Assembly: GCF_023016805.1 (NCBI RefSeq)
Contig: NZ_JALKCH010000006.1
Coordinates: 310,001 to 374,000, forward strand
DNA: 64,000 nt
DNA from: Ancylobacter crimeensis
GTDB lineage: Bacteria; Pseudomonadota; Alphaproteobacteria; Rhizobiales; Xanthobacteraceae
Reading direction: 5' to 3'
A program made the translations under genes and the position numbers. Under the pieces are notes generated by a model. It was not told where the DNA came from. It made no database searches and was given only the letters and a program-made list of their open reading frames with translations. Shown here in pieces: positions 50,721-60,459 of the stretch (position 1 is the first letter of the stretch; each line of letters opens with the position of its first letter).

Positions 50721-51113
50721 TGGCACTGTCCTCCCGAACCCGAAGCCTGTGCAAAGGGGAGCGCGTGTGTCTGGACGAAGTCCCGGCCGGGGTCGATCTG
50801 CATTGGCGCCTGTCCGTTCCCGGGAAGATCGGGGCCCGTGGAGCCGCCGATGATCACGCGTCGGGATCAGGCCGTCCGGCCGGTGTCTTCGACGGAGGCC
50901 CGGCCGGCGCGGGGCATGGTGCCCGTGTGCCGCCGGTGGAGGGCTTCCGCGTCCTGCGAATGCCCGAGCTCCGCTCTCCGGGGAGGATGAGGGATCGGGT
51001 GAGGGAGGAATCCCGCACCGGGCGGCAGCTCCGCATCCGCGCATCGGCGGGGAGGCGAAGGGGTATCGTGCGACGGGCCGTTGTGGTCCGCCGCACCGCT
51101 TTCAGGCCCCTGG
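50721..51113. other. Gap between tctA and the GntR leader
   Basis: About 390 bp between two genes on the same strand. Frames remain open but encode low-complexity Arg/Pro/Gly sequence. I see no clear terminator after tctA nor a strong promoter for the GntR gene. Confidence 0.4.
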
Positions 51114-52619
51114 TCAGGCCGGCTGGGCGACGCGCAGGCGGCTCATGGCGTTGGAGATGAGCGGCCAGACGAGGGCCAGGATGCCGAGACCCATGATGGT
51201 CGACACCAGCGGATTGGCCCAGAACACGCTGATCGATCCGCCCGAGGAGAGCAGCGACTGGCGGAAGGCTTCCTCCGCGCTGTCGCCGAGTACGATGGCC
51301 AGCACCAGCGGGGCGAGGGGGTAACCGGTCTTCTTCATCGCATAGCCGGCTATGCCGAAGACCAGCATCATCACCACGTCGAACACGTTGTTGTTCACGG
51401 TGTAGGCACCGATGGCGCAGATCACCAGGATCACCGGGGCGATGATCGAGAAGGGAATGCGCAGGATCGCCGCGAACAGCGGAACCGTGGTGAGCACGAC
51501 CAGGAGACCGACGACGTTGCCGAGATACATGGAGGCGATCAGGCCCCACACGAACTCCTTCTGCTCCACGAAGAGCATCGGGCCGGGCTGCAGGCCCCAG
51601 ATCAGCAGGCCGCCGAGCAGCACCGCCGCGGTGGGCGAGCCGGGCACGCCGAGCGCCAGCATGGGCAGCAGCGCCGAGGTGCCGGCGGCATGTGCGGCGG
51701 TCTCGGGGGCGACGACGCCCTCGATCTCGCCATTGCCGAAGTTCTTGCCGTTCTTCGACACCCGCTTGGCGATGCCATAGGCCATGAAGGAGGCCGGGGT
51801 CGCGCCCGCCGGGGTGATGCCCATCCAGCAGCCGATGATGCAGGAGCGGATCGAGGTCGCCCAGTAGCGGGGCAGCGTGGCCCATGTCCTGAGCACGACC
51901 TTGGCGTCGATCTTGGCCGCCTTGCCGCGGAATTCGAGGCCTTCCTCCATGGTCAGCAGGATTTCGCCGATGCCGAACAGGCCGATGACCGCGATGAGGA
52001 AGTCGAAGCCGTTCAGAAGCTCCTCGAAACCGAAGGTGAGACGCAGCTGTCCGGTCACCATGTCGAGGCCGACGGCGGCGAGGGCGAAGCCGATCATCAT
52101 CGACACGATGGTCTTGGTGGGCGGTTCCTTGCTCATGCCGATGAAGGAGCAGAAGGCAAGGAAATACACCGCGAACTTCTCCGCCGGGCCGAATTTCAGC
52201 GCGAAGGCGGCGACCAGCGGGGCGACCAGCGTGATCATGATGATCGCGACGAAGGCGCCGACGAAGGACGAGGTGAAGGCCGCGGTGAGCGCCTCGCCGG
52301 CCTTGCCCTGCCGGGCCATGGGATGGCCGTCGAAGGTGGTGGCCACTGACCAGGGCTCGCCGGGGATGTTGAACAGCACCGAGGTGATGGCGCCGCCGAA
52401 CAGCGCGCCCCAGTAGATGCAGGACAGCAGGATGATCGCCGAGGTCGGCGACATCGAGAAGGTGAGCGGCAGGAGGATCGCGACGCCGTTCGCCCCGCCG
52501 AGGCCGGGCAGCACGCCGATGATGACGCCGAGCAGGATGCCGACCACCATCAAGAGGATGTTGAACGGGTCGCCGGCTATGGCGAAGCCGTGCCAGAGAT
52601 TGATAAAATTGTCGAACAT
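51114..52619 (-). CDS. tctA: Tripartite tricarboxylate transporter large permease TctA
   Basis: 501 residues with about twelve hydrophobic segments. The family signatures GVIIGVLPGLGGANGVAILLPLTF near the N-terminus (about 33-56) and GITPAGATPASF near 270 are present. It moves carboxylates captured by the periplasmic TctC protein. GAGGG precedes the ATG. Last of the tctC-tctB-tctA series. Confidence 0.95.
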   Translation of the reverse strand: MFDNFINLWHGFAIAGDPFNILLMVVGILLGVIIGVLPGLGGANGVAILLPLTFSMSPTSAIILLSCIYWGALFGGAITSVLFNIPGEPWSVATTFDGHPMARQGKAGEALTAAFTSSFVGAFVAIIMITLVAPLVAAFALKFGPAEKFAVYFLAFCSFIGMSKEPPTKTIVSMMIGFALAAVGLDMVTGQLRLTFGFEELLNGFDFLIAVIGLFGIGEILLTMEEGLEFRGKAAKIDAKVVLRTWATLPRYWATSIRSCIIGCWMGITPAGATPASFMAYGIAKRVSKNGKNFGNGEIEGVVAPETAAHAAGTSALLPMLALGVPGSPTAAVLLGGLLIWGLQPGPMLFVEQKEFVWGLIASMYLGNVVGLLVVLTTVPLFAAILRIPFSIIAPVILVICAIGAYTVNNNVFDVVMMLVFGIAGYAMKKTGYPLAPLVLAIVLGDSAEEAFRQSLLSSGGSISVFWANPLVSTIMGLGILALVWPLISNAMSRLRVAQPA

Positions 52620-52692
52620 GAGCGTTTCCCTCGAAGGTGCCGGAGGCCCGTCACCGCAATGTCGGCCTGCGAATGTCGGCGTGGCGTCGGTG

Positions 52693-53193
52693 TCAGAGCC
52701 CCAGCAGGGCTTCGACCGGCCCCTTGGGCAGGGGGATGAGGAACCACTTCTCGAAGACGAAGTAGAAGGCCGCGGGCACGCCGATGGCGATGGCGGCGGT
52801 GATCGGCCAGCGATAATGGCCGAGCCATTTCATGAAGACCGCGATGAGGATGATCGACGGCACGTAGATGCCGAGCGGCTCCACCAGCAGGCAGTAGATG
52901 GCGGTGGGGATCAGCACCTTGAGGACCTGGCGGATCTGGCTCCATTCGGAGCAGATCGCGTCGGGGTCCTCTCGCAGCGCGCTGAACAGGTTGATCAGGC
53001 TGCAGACGGCGATGAACAATCCGACATAGAAGGGGAAGAATCCGGCCTCGGGCCCGTCCGAGCCCCAACCTATGCCGACCTTGCTGCTTCCATAGATGAC
53101 GATGGCGCCGAGCAGCAGGGTGAACAGGCCGACTCCGATCTCTGCGGAGCGCTGTTTCACGCCGGCGGCCGCGCCGTGAGGGGCTTCTTGCAT
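52693..53193 (-). CDS. tctB: Tripartite tricarboxylate transporter small permease TctB
   Basis: 166 residues with four hydrophobic helices, matching the DUF1468/TctB fold. The ATG at 53193 has GGAGAG upstream and begins MQEAPHG; the open frame further upstream is rejected as lacking family character. Lies between tctC and tctA. Confidence 0.9.
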   Translation of the reverse strand: MQEAPHGAAAGVKQRSAEIGVGLFTLLLGAIVIYGSSKVGIGWGSDGPEAGFFPFYVGLFIAVCSLINLFSALREDPDAICSEWSQIRQVLKVLIPTAIYCLLVEPLGIYVPSIILIAVFMKWLGHYRWPITAAIAIGVPAAFYFVFEKWFLIPLPKGPVEALLGL

Positions 53194-53423
53194 CACGATC
53201 TCTCCGGGGAAATTCGGCGTGCACGGCCCCGTCCGGCGGAAGGGCTTCCGCCGGCACATCCTGCACACGCGACTCATGTCTCAGGTCCCGGGGGCCTCTG
53301 GCGCTCGGGGATGTCGCTGCTGCCGGCTCCGGCTGTCGCTGCCTGCCGGCGGACGGATCGCCCGCACGGCACCGCAAGCCGTGGCGCCGCACGCTCCATG
53401 AGGAGCGCGCGGCGGATTGTCGG

Positions 53424-54431
53424 TCAGTTCGCGGCGAGGAAGCCGGCTTCCTGCATCAGACCCTTGTGGGTCTTCTCGGCGCCTTCGACCCAGGTCTTGA
53501 ACTCGTCGCCCGCCATGAAGGTCTGGTTGAACGCGCCATCCTTCATCAGCTGCTGCCATTCCGGGGTCTCACGGACCTTCTTGAACAGATCGACGAAATA
53601 GGCGACCTGTTCCTTGCTGACGCCCGGCGGCATGAAGATGCCGCGCAGCATCAGATATTCCACGTCGATTCCGGCCGACTTGCAGGTCGGGATGCTCGAC
53701 CAGGACAGATCGCCGACGATCTTGTCGGTGTAGGTGAGCTGCTTGTCGTCGAACACGCAAAGCGGGCGCACCTTCTCGCCGCGCCACTGCGACACCGCCT
53801 CGATCGGGTTGTTCACCGAGGAATCGATGTGCCCGCCGACCAGCTGCACCGCCACTTCGCCGCCGCCCTTGTAGGGGATGTAGGTCAGCTTCTTGCCGAT
53901 TGCCTTTTCAAGAGCGACCGTGATGATCTGGTCTTCCTGCTTGGAGCCGGTGCCGCCCATCTTGAACTGGCCGTCCGGTGCCGCCTTGATGGCCTCGACA
54001 TATTCCTGCGCGGTTTTGTAGGGCTTCTCGGCATTCACCCACAGCACGAATTCGTCTAGTGCCAGCATTGCGACCGGGGTCAGATCCTTCCAGTTGAAGG
54101 GGATGCCGGTTGCCAGAGGGGTGGTGAACAGATTCGACAGGGTGATGACGATCTTGTGCGGATTCGCCTTGGAATTCTTGACGTCGAGGAAGCCTTCGCC
54201 ACCGGCGCCGCCGGACTTGTTGATGACGATGAGCTGGGTCGGCATCAGCGAATGCTTGGCGATGATGCCCTGGAGGGTGCGAGCCATCTGGTCGGCGCCG
54301 CCGCCCGTGCCCGCGGGCACGATGAACTCGACCGGCTTGGTCGGCTCCCATGCCGCGGCGGGCTGGAGGGTCATGGCGGAAAGACCGAGCGCCGCAGCGA
54401 CGCCCAGCCCGAAGGCATGAAGATGCTTCAT
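53424..54431 (-). CDS. tctC: Tripartite tricarboxylate transporter substrate-binding protein TctC (BUG family)
   Basis: Periplasmic Venus-flytrap receptor of 335 residues with a signal peptide ending AAAW (about 27). The BUG-family patterns VEFIVPAGTGGGADQMAR, GGAGGEGFLDVKN and KAIGKKLTYIPYKGGGE are seen. Ligand unknown, probably a di- or tricarboxylate or an aromatic acid. A strong GGAAGGA ribosome binding site. Upstream lies a long AT-rich regulatory region. Confidence 0.94.
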   Translation of the reverse strand: MKHLHAFGLGVAAALGLSAMTLQPAAAWEPTKPVEFIVPAGTGGGADQMARTLQGIIAKHSLMPTQLIVINKSGGAGGEGFLDVKNSKANPHKIVITLSNLFTTPLATGIPFNWKDLTPVAMLALDEFVLWVNAEKPYKTAQEYVEAIKAAPDGQFKMGGTGSKQEDQIITVALEKAIGKKLTYIPYKGGGEVAVQLVGGHIDSSVNNPIEAVSQWRGEKVRPLCVFDDKQLTYTDKIVGDLSWSSIPTCKSAGIDVEYLMLRGIFMPPGVSKEQVAYFVDLFKKVRETPEWQQLMKDGAFNQTFMAGDEFKTWVEGAEKTHKGLMQEAGFLAAN

Positions 54432-55169
54432 CTAGCGTTTCCTTCCCATAAGGGTTTCTCAGAGTACCGCTCGTTTTGCGTCGGCATCTTTTGCGCGCGA
54501 TCCTTGCCGGACCTTTTCGCGTCCAATGACCGAGAGGCCGCTCCGGTGAGAGCCTGGAACGACATGCCCGGTTATTATGTAGAATAAGGTGTACCAAGAA
54601 TCCGGGGCTGCCAAGTACTAAATCCGGATACCGATGTTGCGTCGCACGGTCGATTTACTTGACGCCATAAGCATTTCAGGCATCTGGAACAAGGTGTTTA
54701 GTATGCCAAATACAGTATGCCGTAATGCCTCATGCCTTATTATTCAAGCATTTGATCCTGCTTGAGAATTATCCCAAGAAAAGCGATCGGGGCGCCCGCA
54801 CAGGCTGTCCGCGCCGCCTCGGCGGGGTCCTTCCCATGCGCCAACGCGGGAACAACAAGAACGTGCACGGTATCATCCGGCGACAAAGTAACGCGCATGA
54901 GACCCTGCGGAATGCCTCCGGCGTTGTTCCTGGGAGGTGGCGCGCGTGCGCCGCAGCGACGAATTTTCTCTGGGGAAGCCGGAACGGCAGCTGCGGAAGT
55001 TTATGCCGATGGGTGACCTGCAGCCGGGTAGCGCTGTCTCAATTTCGATCGCGCCCCGTCGCGGCGCGGAATCATTTTTGCTAAATACCCCGTGACGGCG
55101 GCTCGGCCGGCACATGGCTCCGGGTTCGCGCACACGCCCGCCACATGACGAGCGCAGAGGAGATCTTTC
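54432..55169. promoter_or_regulatory. 738-bp divergent control region between tctC and zwf
   Basis: An unusually AT-rich patch (54560-54780) in a GC-rich genome. It contains the inverted repeat TTATT-ATGTAG-AATAA (54572-54587) about 141 bp upstream of tctC, and iterated ATGCC pentamers at 54703-54707, 54717-54721, 54725-54729 and 54732-54736. The last 300 bp before zwf hold a possible -10 TAAATA at 55082-55087. No credible gene was found; the frames that exist are low-complexity. Confidence 0.5.
54572..54587. promoter_or_regulatory. Candidate operator upstream of tctC
   Basis: TTATT (54572-54576) and AATAA (54583-54587) are reverse complements around ATGTAG. Its symmetry, AT-content and position suggest a regulator site, possibly for the GntR protein encoded at 49910-50629. 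Confidence 0.35.
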
Positions 55170-56645
55170 ATGACCAGCCGCGTGATCCCGGTAGCGCCTT
55201 TCGTTCTCACGGTCTTCGGCGCGACCGGCGACCTGGCGCGGCGCAAGCTGCTGCCCGCGCTGTTCCACCGCGACCTCGCCGGGCAGCTTCCCGATGAAGC
55301 CGAGATCATCGGGGTCTCGCGCCGCGATCTCGATCAGGACGAGTTTCGCCAGTTCGCGCGCCAGGCATTGATGGATCATGTGCCGGCTTCCGAGCTTCAA
55401 GGCTCCGAGGTGAACCGGTTCCTCGACCGGCTGCGCTATATCGCGGTGAATGCCGAGGGCGGCGAAGGCTGGACCGATCTGGCGGACGCTTTGGCCGGAG
55501 AAGGCGAGCGGATCCGCGTCTTCTATCTCGCCACGGCCCCGCATTTGTTCGGCCCGATCTGCGAGCAGCTCGGCGCCCATGGCCTGGCCGAAAATGCCCG
55601 CGTCGTGATCGAAAAGCCGATCGGCAAGGATCTCGCCTCGGCCCTCGCCCTGAACGAGCAGATCGGGCGCTACTTCTCGGAAGACAGCGTGTACCGGATC
55701 GACCACTATCTCGGTAAGGAGACGGTGCAGAACCTGATGGCGTTGCGCTTCGCCAATGCGCTGCTGGAGCCGCTCTGGAACAACGCGCATATCGACCATG
55801 TGCAGATCACGGTAGCCGAGAGCCTCGGGGTCGAGGAACGCGCCGGCTATTACGACACCGCCGGCGCGATGCGCGACATGCTGCAGAACCACATGCTCCA
55901 GCTGCTCTGCCTCGTCGCCATGGAGCCCCCGCACTCCCTCGACGACGACGCGGTGCGCGACGAGAAGCTGAAGGTGCTGCGGGCGCTGAAGCCGATCGAC
56001 GATCACAATGTCAACGCCCTCACCGTGCGCGGCCAGTATCGGGCCGGTGCATCGTCCGGCGGCGCGGTGCCGGGCTATCTGGAGGAGTTGGGCTCCGACC
56101 GCAGTCGCACCGAAACCTTCGTCGCGGTGAAGGCGGAGGTCGAGAACTGGCGCTGGGCCGGCGTGCCGTTCTATCTGCGCACGGGCAAGCGCCTCGCCTC
56201 GCGGGTTTCGGAAATCGTGGTCGAGTTCCGCCATGTGCCGCATTCGGTGTTCGACAAGAGCGCCGGCCCGATCGAGGCCAACCGCCTCGTCATCCGCCTG
56301 CAGCCGGATGAAGGTGTGAAGCTGTGGCTGATGATCAAGGATCCCGGCCCGGGCGGCATCCGCCTGTCCCATGTTCCGCTGGACATGAGCTTCGCCAAGG
56401 CGTTCAAGGTGCGTAATCCCGACGCTTATGAGCGGTTGCTGCTGGACGTGGTGCGCGGCAACCAGACATTGTTCATGCGTCGCGACGAGGTCGAGGCGGC
56501 CTGGAAGTGGGTCGATCCGATCCTCAACGCATGGCGCCACCTCAAGGAGCCGCCGCGGCCCTATACGGCGGGAACCTGGGGGCCGTCGGCCGCCATCGCG
56601 CTGATCGAACGCGATGGCCGCACCTGGCTGGAGGAAAGCGAATGA
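55170..56645 (+). CDS. zwf: Glucose-6-phosphate 1-dehydrogenase
   Basis: First step of the Entner-Doudoroff and oxidative pentose-phosphate routes, glucose-6-phosphate to 6-phosphogluconolactone. 491 residues with the coenzyme-binding FGATGDLARRK (16-26) and the substrate-binding RIDHYLGKE near 178. GAGGAGA precedes the ATG. Its stop overlaps the pgl start (ATGA), and edd follows on the same strand. Confidence 0.97.
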   Translation: MTSRVIPVAPFVLTVFGATGDLARRKLLPALFHRDLAGQLPDEAEIIGVSRRDLDQDEFRQFARQALMDHVPASELQGSEVNRFLDRLRYIAVNAEGGEGWTDLADALAGEGERIRVFYLATAPHLFGPICEQLGAHGLAENARVVIEKPIGKDLASALALNEQIGRYFSEDSVYRIDHYLGKETVQNLMALRFANALLEPLWNNAHIDHVQITVAESLGVEERAGYYDTAGAMRDMLQNHMLQLLCLVAMEPPHSLDDDAVRDEKLKVLRALKPIDDHNVNALTVRGQYRAGASSGGAVPGYLEELGSDRSRTETFVAVKAEVENWRWAGVPFYLRTGKRLASRVSEIVVEFRHVPHSVFDKSAGPIEANRLVIRLQPDEGVKLWLMIKDPGPGGIRLSHVPLDMSFAKAFKVRNPDAYERLLLDVVRGNQTLFMRRDEVEAAWKWVDPILNAWRHLKEPPRPYTAGTWGPSAAIALIERDGRTWLEESE

Positions 56646-57349
56646 GCACCGCCCCGGAATTGCATGTCGAACGCTTCGCAGATAGCGCTACCCTGGCCGC
56701 CACGCTGGCCGGGCGGGTGGCGTCCTGCCTGCGCGAAAGGATCGCGCGCGGCGGCACGGCGAGCTTCGCCGTCTCCGGCGGGCGGACGCCGGTGCATTTC
56801 TTCGAGGCGTTGTCGACCCAGGATCTGCCGTGGGCAAAGGTTGCCTTCACGCTGGTGGACGAGCGTTGGGTGCGCGAGACCTCGGACCGCTCCAATGCCC
56901 GGCTGGTGCGCCAGCATTTGCTGAAGGGACCGGCGGCGGCGGCGAAGTTCGTGCCGCTCGCCAATGACGCGCCGACCCCGGAGGAAGGCCTCTTCGCGCT
57001 GAACGAGGCTCTGGAGGCATTGACCTGGCCGCTTGCTTGCGCGGTGCTTGGCATGGGCGATGACGGGCACACCGCCTCGTTCTTCCCGGGCGGCGACCGG
57101 CTGGAGGAGGCGCTGGATCCGGAGGGCGGCCTCGGCCTCCTGCCGATGCGGGCGCCGGGGGCCGGCGAGCCGCGCATCACCCTGACGCTGCCGGTTCTTC
57201 TGGCCGCGGATGCGCTCTTCCTGCACATTGAGGGCGAGGAGAAGCGGCGGGTGTTAGCGCGTGCGCTCGACGAAGGCCCGGCGAGCGAGATGCCGGTGCG
57301 TGCCGTCCTGCGCGCGCCACGTCCGCCTGAGATCTTCTGGTGCCCGTGA
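56642..57349 (+). CDS. pgl: 6-phosphogluconolactonase
   Basis: Hydrolyses the lactone made by Zwf. 235 residues of the DevB/SOL family, with VSGGRTP near residue 45, DERWV and LGMGDDGHTASFFPG. It overlaps zwf by 4 bp, so translation is coupled. Confidence 0.95.
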   Translation: MSTAPELHVERFADSATLAATLAGRVASCLRERIARGGTASFAVSGGRTPVHFFEALSTQDLPWAKVAFTLVDERWVRETSDRSNARLVRQHLLKGPAAAAKFVPLANDAPTPEEGLFALNEALEALTWPLACAVLGMGDDGHTASFFPGGDRLEEALDPEGGLGLLPMRAPGAGEPRITLTLPVLLAADALFLHIEGEEKRRVLARALDEGPASEMPVRAVLRAPRPPEIFWCP

Positions 57350-57483
57350 TCCGTCGCAGGACGGTGGGCGATCCATCCCGCTGACGGGTGGTCGGCCTAT
57401 CCCGTCGACAGGTCTGGATGCGTTGCCGCCTCGCCGGTCCGTTCCGGTTTCCGCAGCCTTTTACGAAAAGCCAGGAGGTCCCG

Positions 57484-59328
57484 ATGACCGACCCAGCCGT
57501 TCCGTCCACCGTCCACGCCCGCATCGGCGAGGTGACCGAGCGCATCGTTCATCGCTCCCGAGACAAGCGCTCGCGCTATCTGGAACGGATCGCGGTGGCG
57601 GCGCTGAAGGGGCCGGGCCGGCAGAAGCTCGGCTGTGCGAACCAGGCACATGGCTTCGCCGCCTGCGGCCCTTCCGACAAGGCGATGCTGCGGGCAGGCG
57701 GCGGCGCCAATCTCGGCATCGTCACCGCCTATAACGACATGCTGTCCGCTCACCAGCCCTATGAGCGCTATCCCGATCTCATCCGCGCCGCGGCGCGGGC
57801 GGCGGGCGGTGTCGCGCAGGTTGCCGGCGGCGTGCCGGCGATGTGCGACGGCGTCACCCAGGGCGAGGCCGGCATGGAGCTGTCGCTGTTCTCCCGCGAC
57901 GTGATCGCGCTGGCGACCGCGGTGGCACTCTCGCATCAGACTTTCGACGCCGCGGTGTTTCTCGGCATCTGCGACAAGATCGTGCCGGGCCTCGTGATCG
58001 GCGCGCTGAGCTTCGGCCATCTGCCGGCGGTGTTCATTCCGGCGGGTCCGATGACCTCGGGTCTGCCCAATGACGACAAGGCCAAGATCCGCCAGCTCTT
58101 CGCCGAGGGGAAGGTCGGGCGCGAGGCGCTGCTGGAAGCCGAGAGCCAGTCCTATCACGGGCCGGGCACCTGCACCTTCTACGGCACAGCCAACACCAAC
58201 CAGATGATGATGGAGATCATGGGCCTGCATCTGCCCGGCGCCTCCTTCGTCAATCCCAACACCCCGTTGCGCGACGCACTGACCAGTGCCGCCGCCGAGC
58301 GGGCGATGTCGATGACCGCGCTCGGCAACGACTACCGGCCGATCGGGCGGATGCTGGACGAGCGTGCCTTCGTCAATGGCGTGGTCGGCCTCCACGCCAC
58401 CGGCGGCTCCACCAACCACACGCTGCACATCGTCGCCATGGCGGCGGCGGCCGGCATCACCCTGACCTGGGACGACTTCTCCGACCTCGCCGATGTCGTG
58501 CCGTTGCTGTGCCGGGTCTATCCGAACGGCAAGGCCGACGTGAACCATTTCCACGCCGCCGGCGGTATGGGTTTCGTCATCCGCGAACTGCTCGGCGCCG
58601 GCCTGCTCCACGCCGATGTCGAGACGGTGTGGGGCGGCGGGCTTGCCGATTACGTACAGGAGCCGGTTCTGGCCGAGGACGGCGCGCTCGGCTGGCGCGA
58701 GGCGGCGCGGGCGAGCGGCGACGAGGCGGTGCTGCGTGGCGTCGAAGGCGCCTTCCAGGCGACCGGGGGTCTCAAATTGCTCGCCGGCGATCTCGGGCGC
58801 GCGGTTATCAAGACCTCCGCCATCGCGAAGGAGCGTCACATCATCGAGGCGCCGGCGCGGGTGTTCCATTCGCAGGAGGAACTGCAGATGGCGTTCCGGG
58901 CGGGGGAGCTGACCGGCGATCTCGTTGCGGTGGTGCGCTTCCAGGGCCCGAAGGCCAACGGCATGCCGGAGCTGCACAAGCTGATGCCGCCGCTCGGCGT
59001 CCTGCAGGACCGCGGCCACAAGGTTGCGCTGGTCACCGACGGCCGGCTTTCCGGGGCTTCGGGCAAGGTGCCGGCGGCGATCCATGTAACCCCCGAGGCC
59101 GCCGATGGCGGCCCGATCGCGCTGATCCGCGACGGAGACGTCGTGCGGCTCGACGCGGTGGCGGGCACGCTGACGGTCCTGGTTGATCCGACCACCTGGG
59201 CCGAGCGTGCGCCGGCGCGGATCGACCTCGCGCCGTCCCATATCGGGGTCGGACGCGAGTTGTTCGGCGCCTTTCGGGCGGCGGTCGGGACGGCCGATAC
59301 CGGAGCCACGATCTTCGCGGTGGCGTGA
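57484..59328 (+). CDS. edd: 6-phosphogluconate dehydratase
   Basis: Entner-Doudoroff enzyme converting 6-phosphogluconate to KDPG; an IlvD/Edd-family iron-sulphur dehydratase. 614 residues; the ATG at 57484 is fixed by AGGAGGTCCCG. Conserved features include [39 protein letters not shown] and [12 protein letters not shown]-like [11 protein letters not shown]. The companion aldolase gene eda is not in the window. Confidence 0.96.
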   Translation: MTDPAVPSTVHARIGEVTERIVHRSRDKRSRYLERIAVAALKGPGRQKLGCANQAHGFAACGPSDKAMLRAGGGANLGIVTAYNDMLSAHQPYERYPDLIRAAARAAGGVAQVAGGVPAMCDGVTQGEAGMELSLFSRDVIALATAVALSHQTFDAAVFLGICDKIVPGLVIGALSFGHLPAVFIPAGPMTSGLPNDDKAKIRQLFAEGKVGREALLEAESQSYHGPGTCTFYGTANTNQMMMEIMGLHLPGASFVNPNTPLRDALTSAAAERAMSMTALGNDYRPIGRMLDERAFVNGVVGLHATGGSTNHTLHIVAMAAAAGITLTWDDFSDLADVVPLLCRVYPNGKADVNHFHAAGGMGFVIRELLGAGLLHADVETVWGGGLADYVQEPVLAEDGALGWREAARASGDEAVLRGVEGAFQATGGLKLLAGDLGRAVIKTSAIAKERHIIEAPARVFHSQEELQMAFRAGELTGDLVAVVRFQGPKANGMPELHKLMPPLGVLQDRGHKVALVTDGRLSGASGKVPAAIHVTPEAADGGPIALIRDGDVVRLDAVAGTLTVLVDPTTWAERAPARIDLAPSHIGVGRELFGAFRAAVGTADTGATIFAVA

Positions 59329-59413
59329 GCAAAGGCGTCACCGCAATGTGATGGCCCTCCCGCGCTTGCGGCGTCCCGCTGTCGGGCCCATGTCGAGAAG
59401 ATCAGGAGGATAC

Positions 59414-59527
59414 ATGCTGACCTTGTCTCGCCTGAAAGGCTGGCTGACCGTCGCTTTGCTCGCCGGTTTTGCGCTTTCGATGAGCGGCGCGGAAGTTTAC
59501 GCCTTCAAGATCATCGGCAATGGATGA
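59414..59527 (+). CDS. 37-residue single-span membrane or secreted peptide
   Basis: ATG at 59414 with an excellent AGGAGGATAC ribosome binding site opens a 37-codon gene: a short basic start, one hydrophobic helix (about 11-24, [14 protein letters not shown]) and a short polar end, [13 protein letters not shown] strong terminator follows within 10 bp. It could be a small membrane protein, an exported peptide or a leader. No family recognised. Confidence 0.7.
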   Translation: MLTLSRLKGWLTVALLAGFALSMSGAEVYAFKIIGNG

Positions 59528-59535
59528 TCCGGCTC

Positions 59536-59568
59536 TCGCGCACCCGTTGGACGGGTGCGCGATCTTTT
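59536..59568 (+). terminator. Intrinsic terminator after the small peptide gene
   Basis: An 11-bp perfect stem TCGCGCACCCG (59536-59546) with CGGGTGCGCGA (59552-59562), loop TTGGA, followed by TCTTTT. Confidence 0.92.
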
Positions 59569-59618
59569 GTTGGCAGCTTGCCTGATAACGTCTTTGTCTT
59601 GTTGGCGAAGACGCGATC

Positions 59619-60302
59619 TCAGCCTTGTTCGCTCGCCTTGCTGCGGGTGCGCCCCAGAAAGGCGATCAGAGATTCGCAGGCGCCCATGATGTGGTCGTGG
59701 GTGAGCCGCACCGCCATCTCCACATCGCGCGCCGCGCAGGCTTCGATGATGAGGCGGTGCTCTTCCACTGCTTTCTGCATGCCGGAGGTGAGCACGAGCT
59801 GGGCGCGCGAATAGCGATCCACCCGGTCGAGCGCGGCGCTGATGCTCTGCAGATAGAAGGGGCGGCCGGCTTCCTCATACAGGCTGTAATGCAGGCGGCG
59901 GTTGAGTTCGCCCCATTGCGCGGAATCGGGTTCCGTGGCGAAGGCATGCGCAGCCTCGCGCGCCTTGTCGAGCGCCTCCTCTGACAGGCGCGGAATCGAG
60001 TGGCGCAGCATCTCCGGCTCCAGTAAGGCGCGGAACTCGAAGATCTCGCGGATCTCGGCAATGGACAGCGTCGTCACCACCGCGCCGCGATAGCGCTGGG
60101 TGGCGACGAGGCCCTGCTCCTCCAGCCGGGTCAGTGCCTCGCGCACGGGGATCCGACTCACATTGAACAGCCTGGCGATGTTCTCCTGCCGCAGAACCTC
60201 GCCTTCCTTGATGTCGCCTCGTGATATCGCCTCGCGCAGCGCCTCGAAGATCACGTCGGAAGCGGACGCCATCTGGGCGATATTGGTGGTGTTCAGCTTC
60301 AT
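59619..60302 (-). CDS. GntR-family regulator (FCD subgroup), probable hydroxyproline-operon regulator
   Basis: 227 residues from the ATG at 60302: an N-terminal winged helix (about 15-75, with FNVSRIPVREALTRLEEQGLV) and an FCD ligand-binding domain. It diverges from the hydroxyproline gene cluster over a 157-bp region holding two inverted repeats, which makes it the likely local regulator. The ligand is inferred only from location. Confidence 0.9.
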   Translation of the reverse strand: MKLNTTNIAQMASASDVIFEALREAISRGDIKEGEVLRQENIARLFNVSRIPVREALTRLEEQGLVATQRYRGAVVTTLSIAEIREIFEFRALLEPEMLRHSIPRLSEEALDKAREAAHAFATEPDSAQWGELNRRLHYSLYEEAGRPFYLQSISAALDRVDRYSRAQLVLTSGMQKAVEEHRLIIEACAARDVEMAVRLTHDHIMGACESLIAFLGRTRSKASEQG

Positions 60303-60353
60303 AGCGCCAGTTCCCCTGCCGGCCACCATACGGGCGGGCGGCTTGGCTGCAAA

Positions 60354-60397
60354 AATATCTCGAATGGGATATTGCAAATTGGATCCAAAAATTGCAA
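60354..60397. promoter_or_regulatory. Candidate GntR operator region between regulator and hypD
   Basis: AATATC (60354-60359) and GATATT (60368-60373) form one inverted repeat. TTGCAA (60372-60377) and TTGCAA (60392-60397) flank the perfect palindrome TTGGATCCAA (60379-60388). This AT-rich cluster lies about midway between the divergent start codons. Confidence 0.5.
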
Positions 60398-60459
60398 GCT
60401 CTCTTCATCGCCATTCGCTGCGCCGCCCGCGCTTGCCATCACAGCTTTAGGAGAGGCCC

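Noticed and set aside
54725-55084. Open frame (119 codons) upstream of zwf
   Set aside because: Starts in the AT-rich control region without a ribosome binding site, has no protein character, and the zwf start is well supported downstream.
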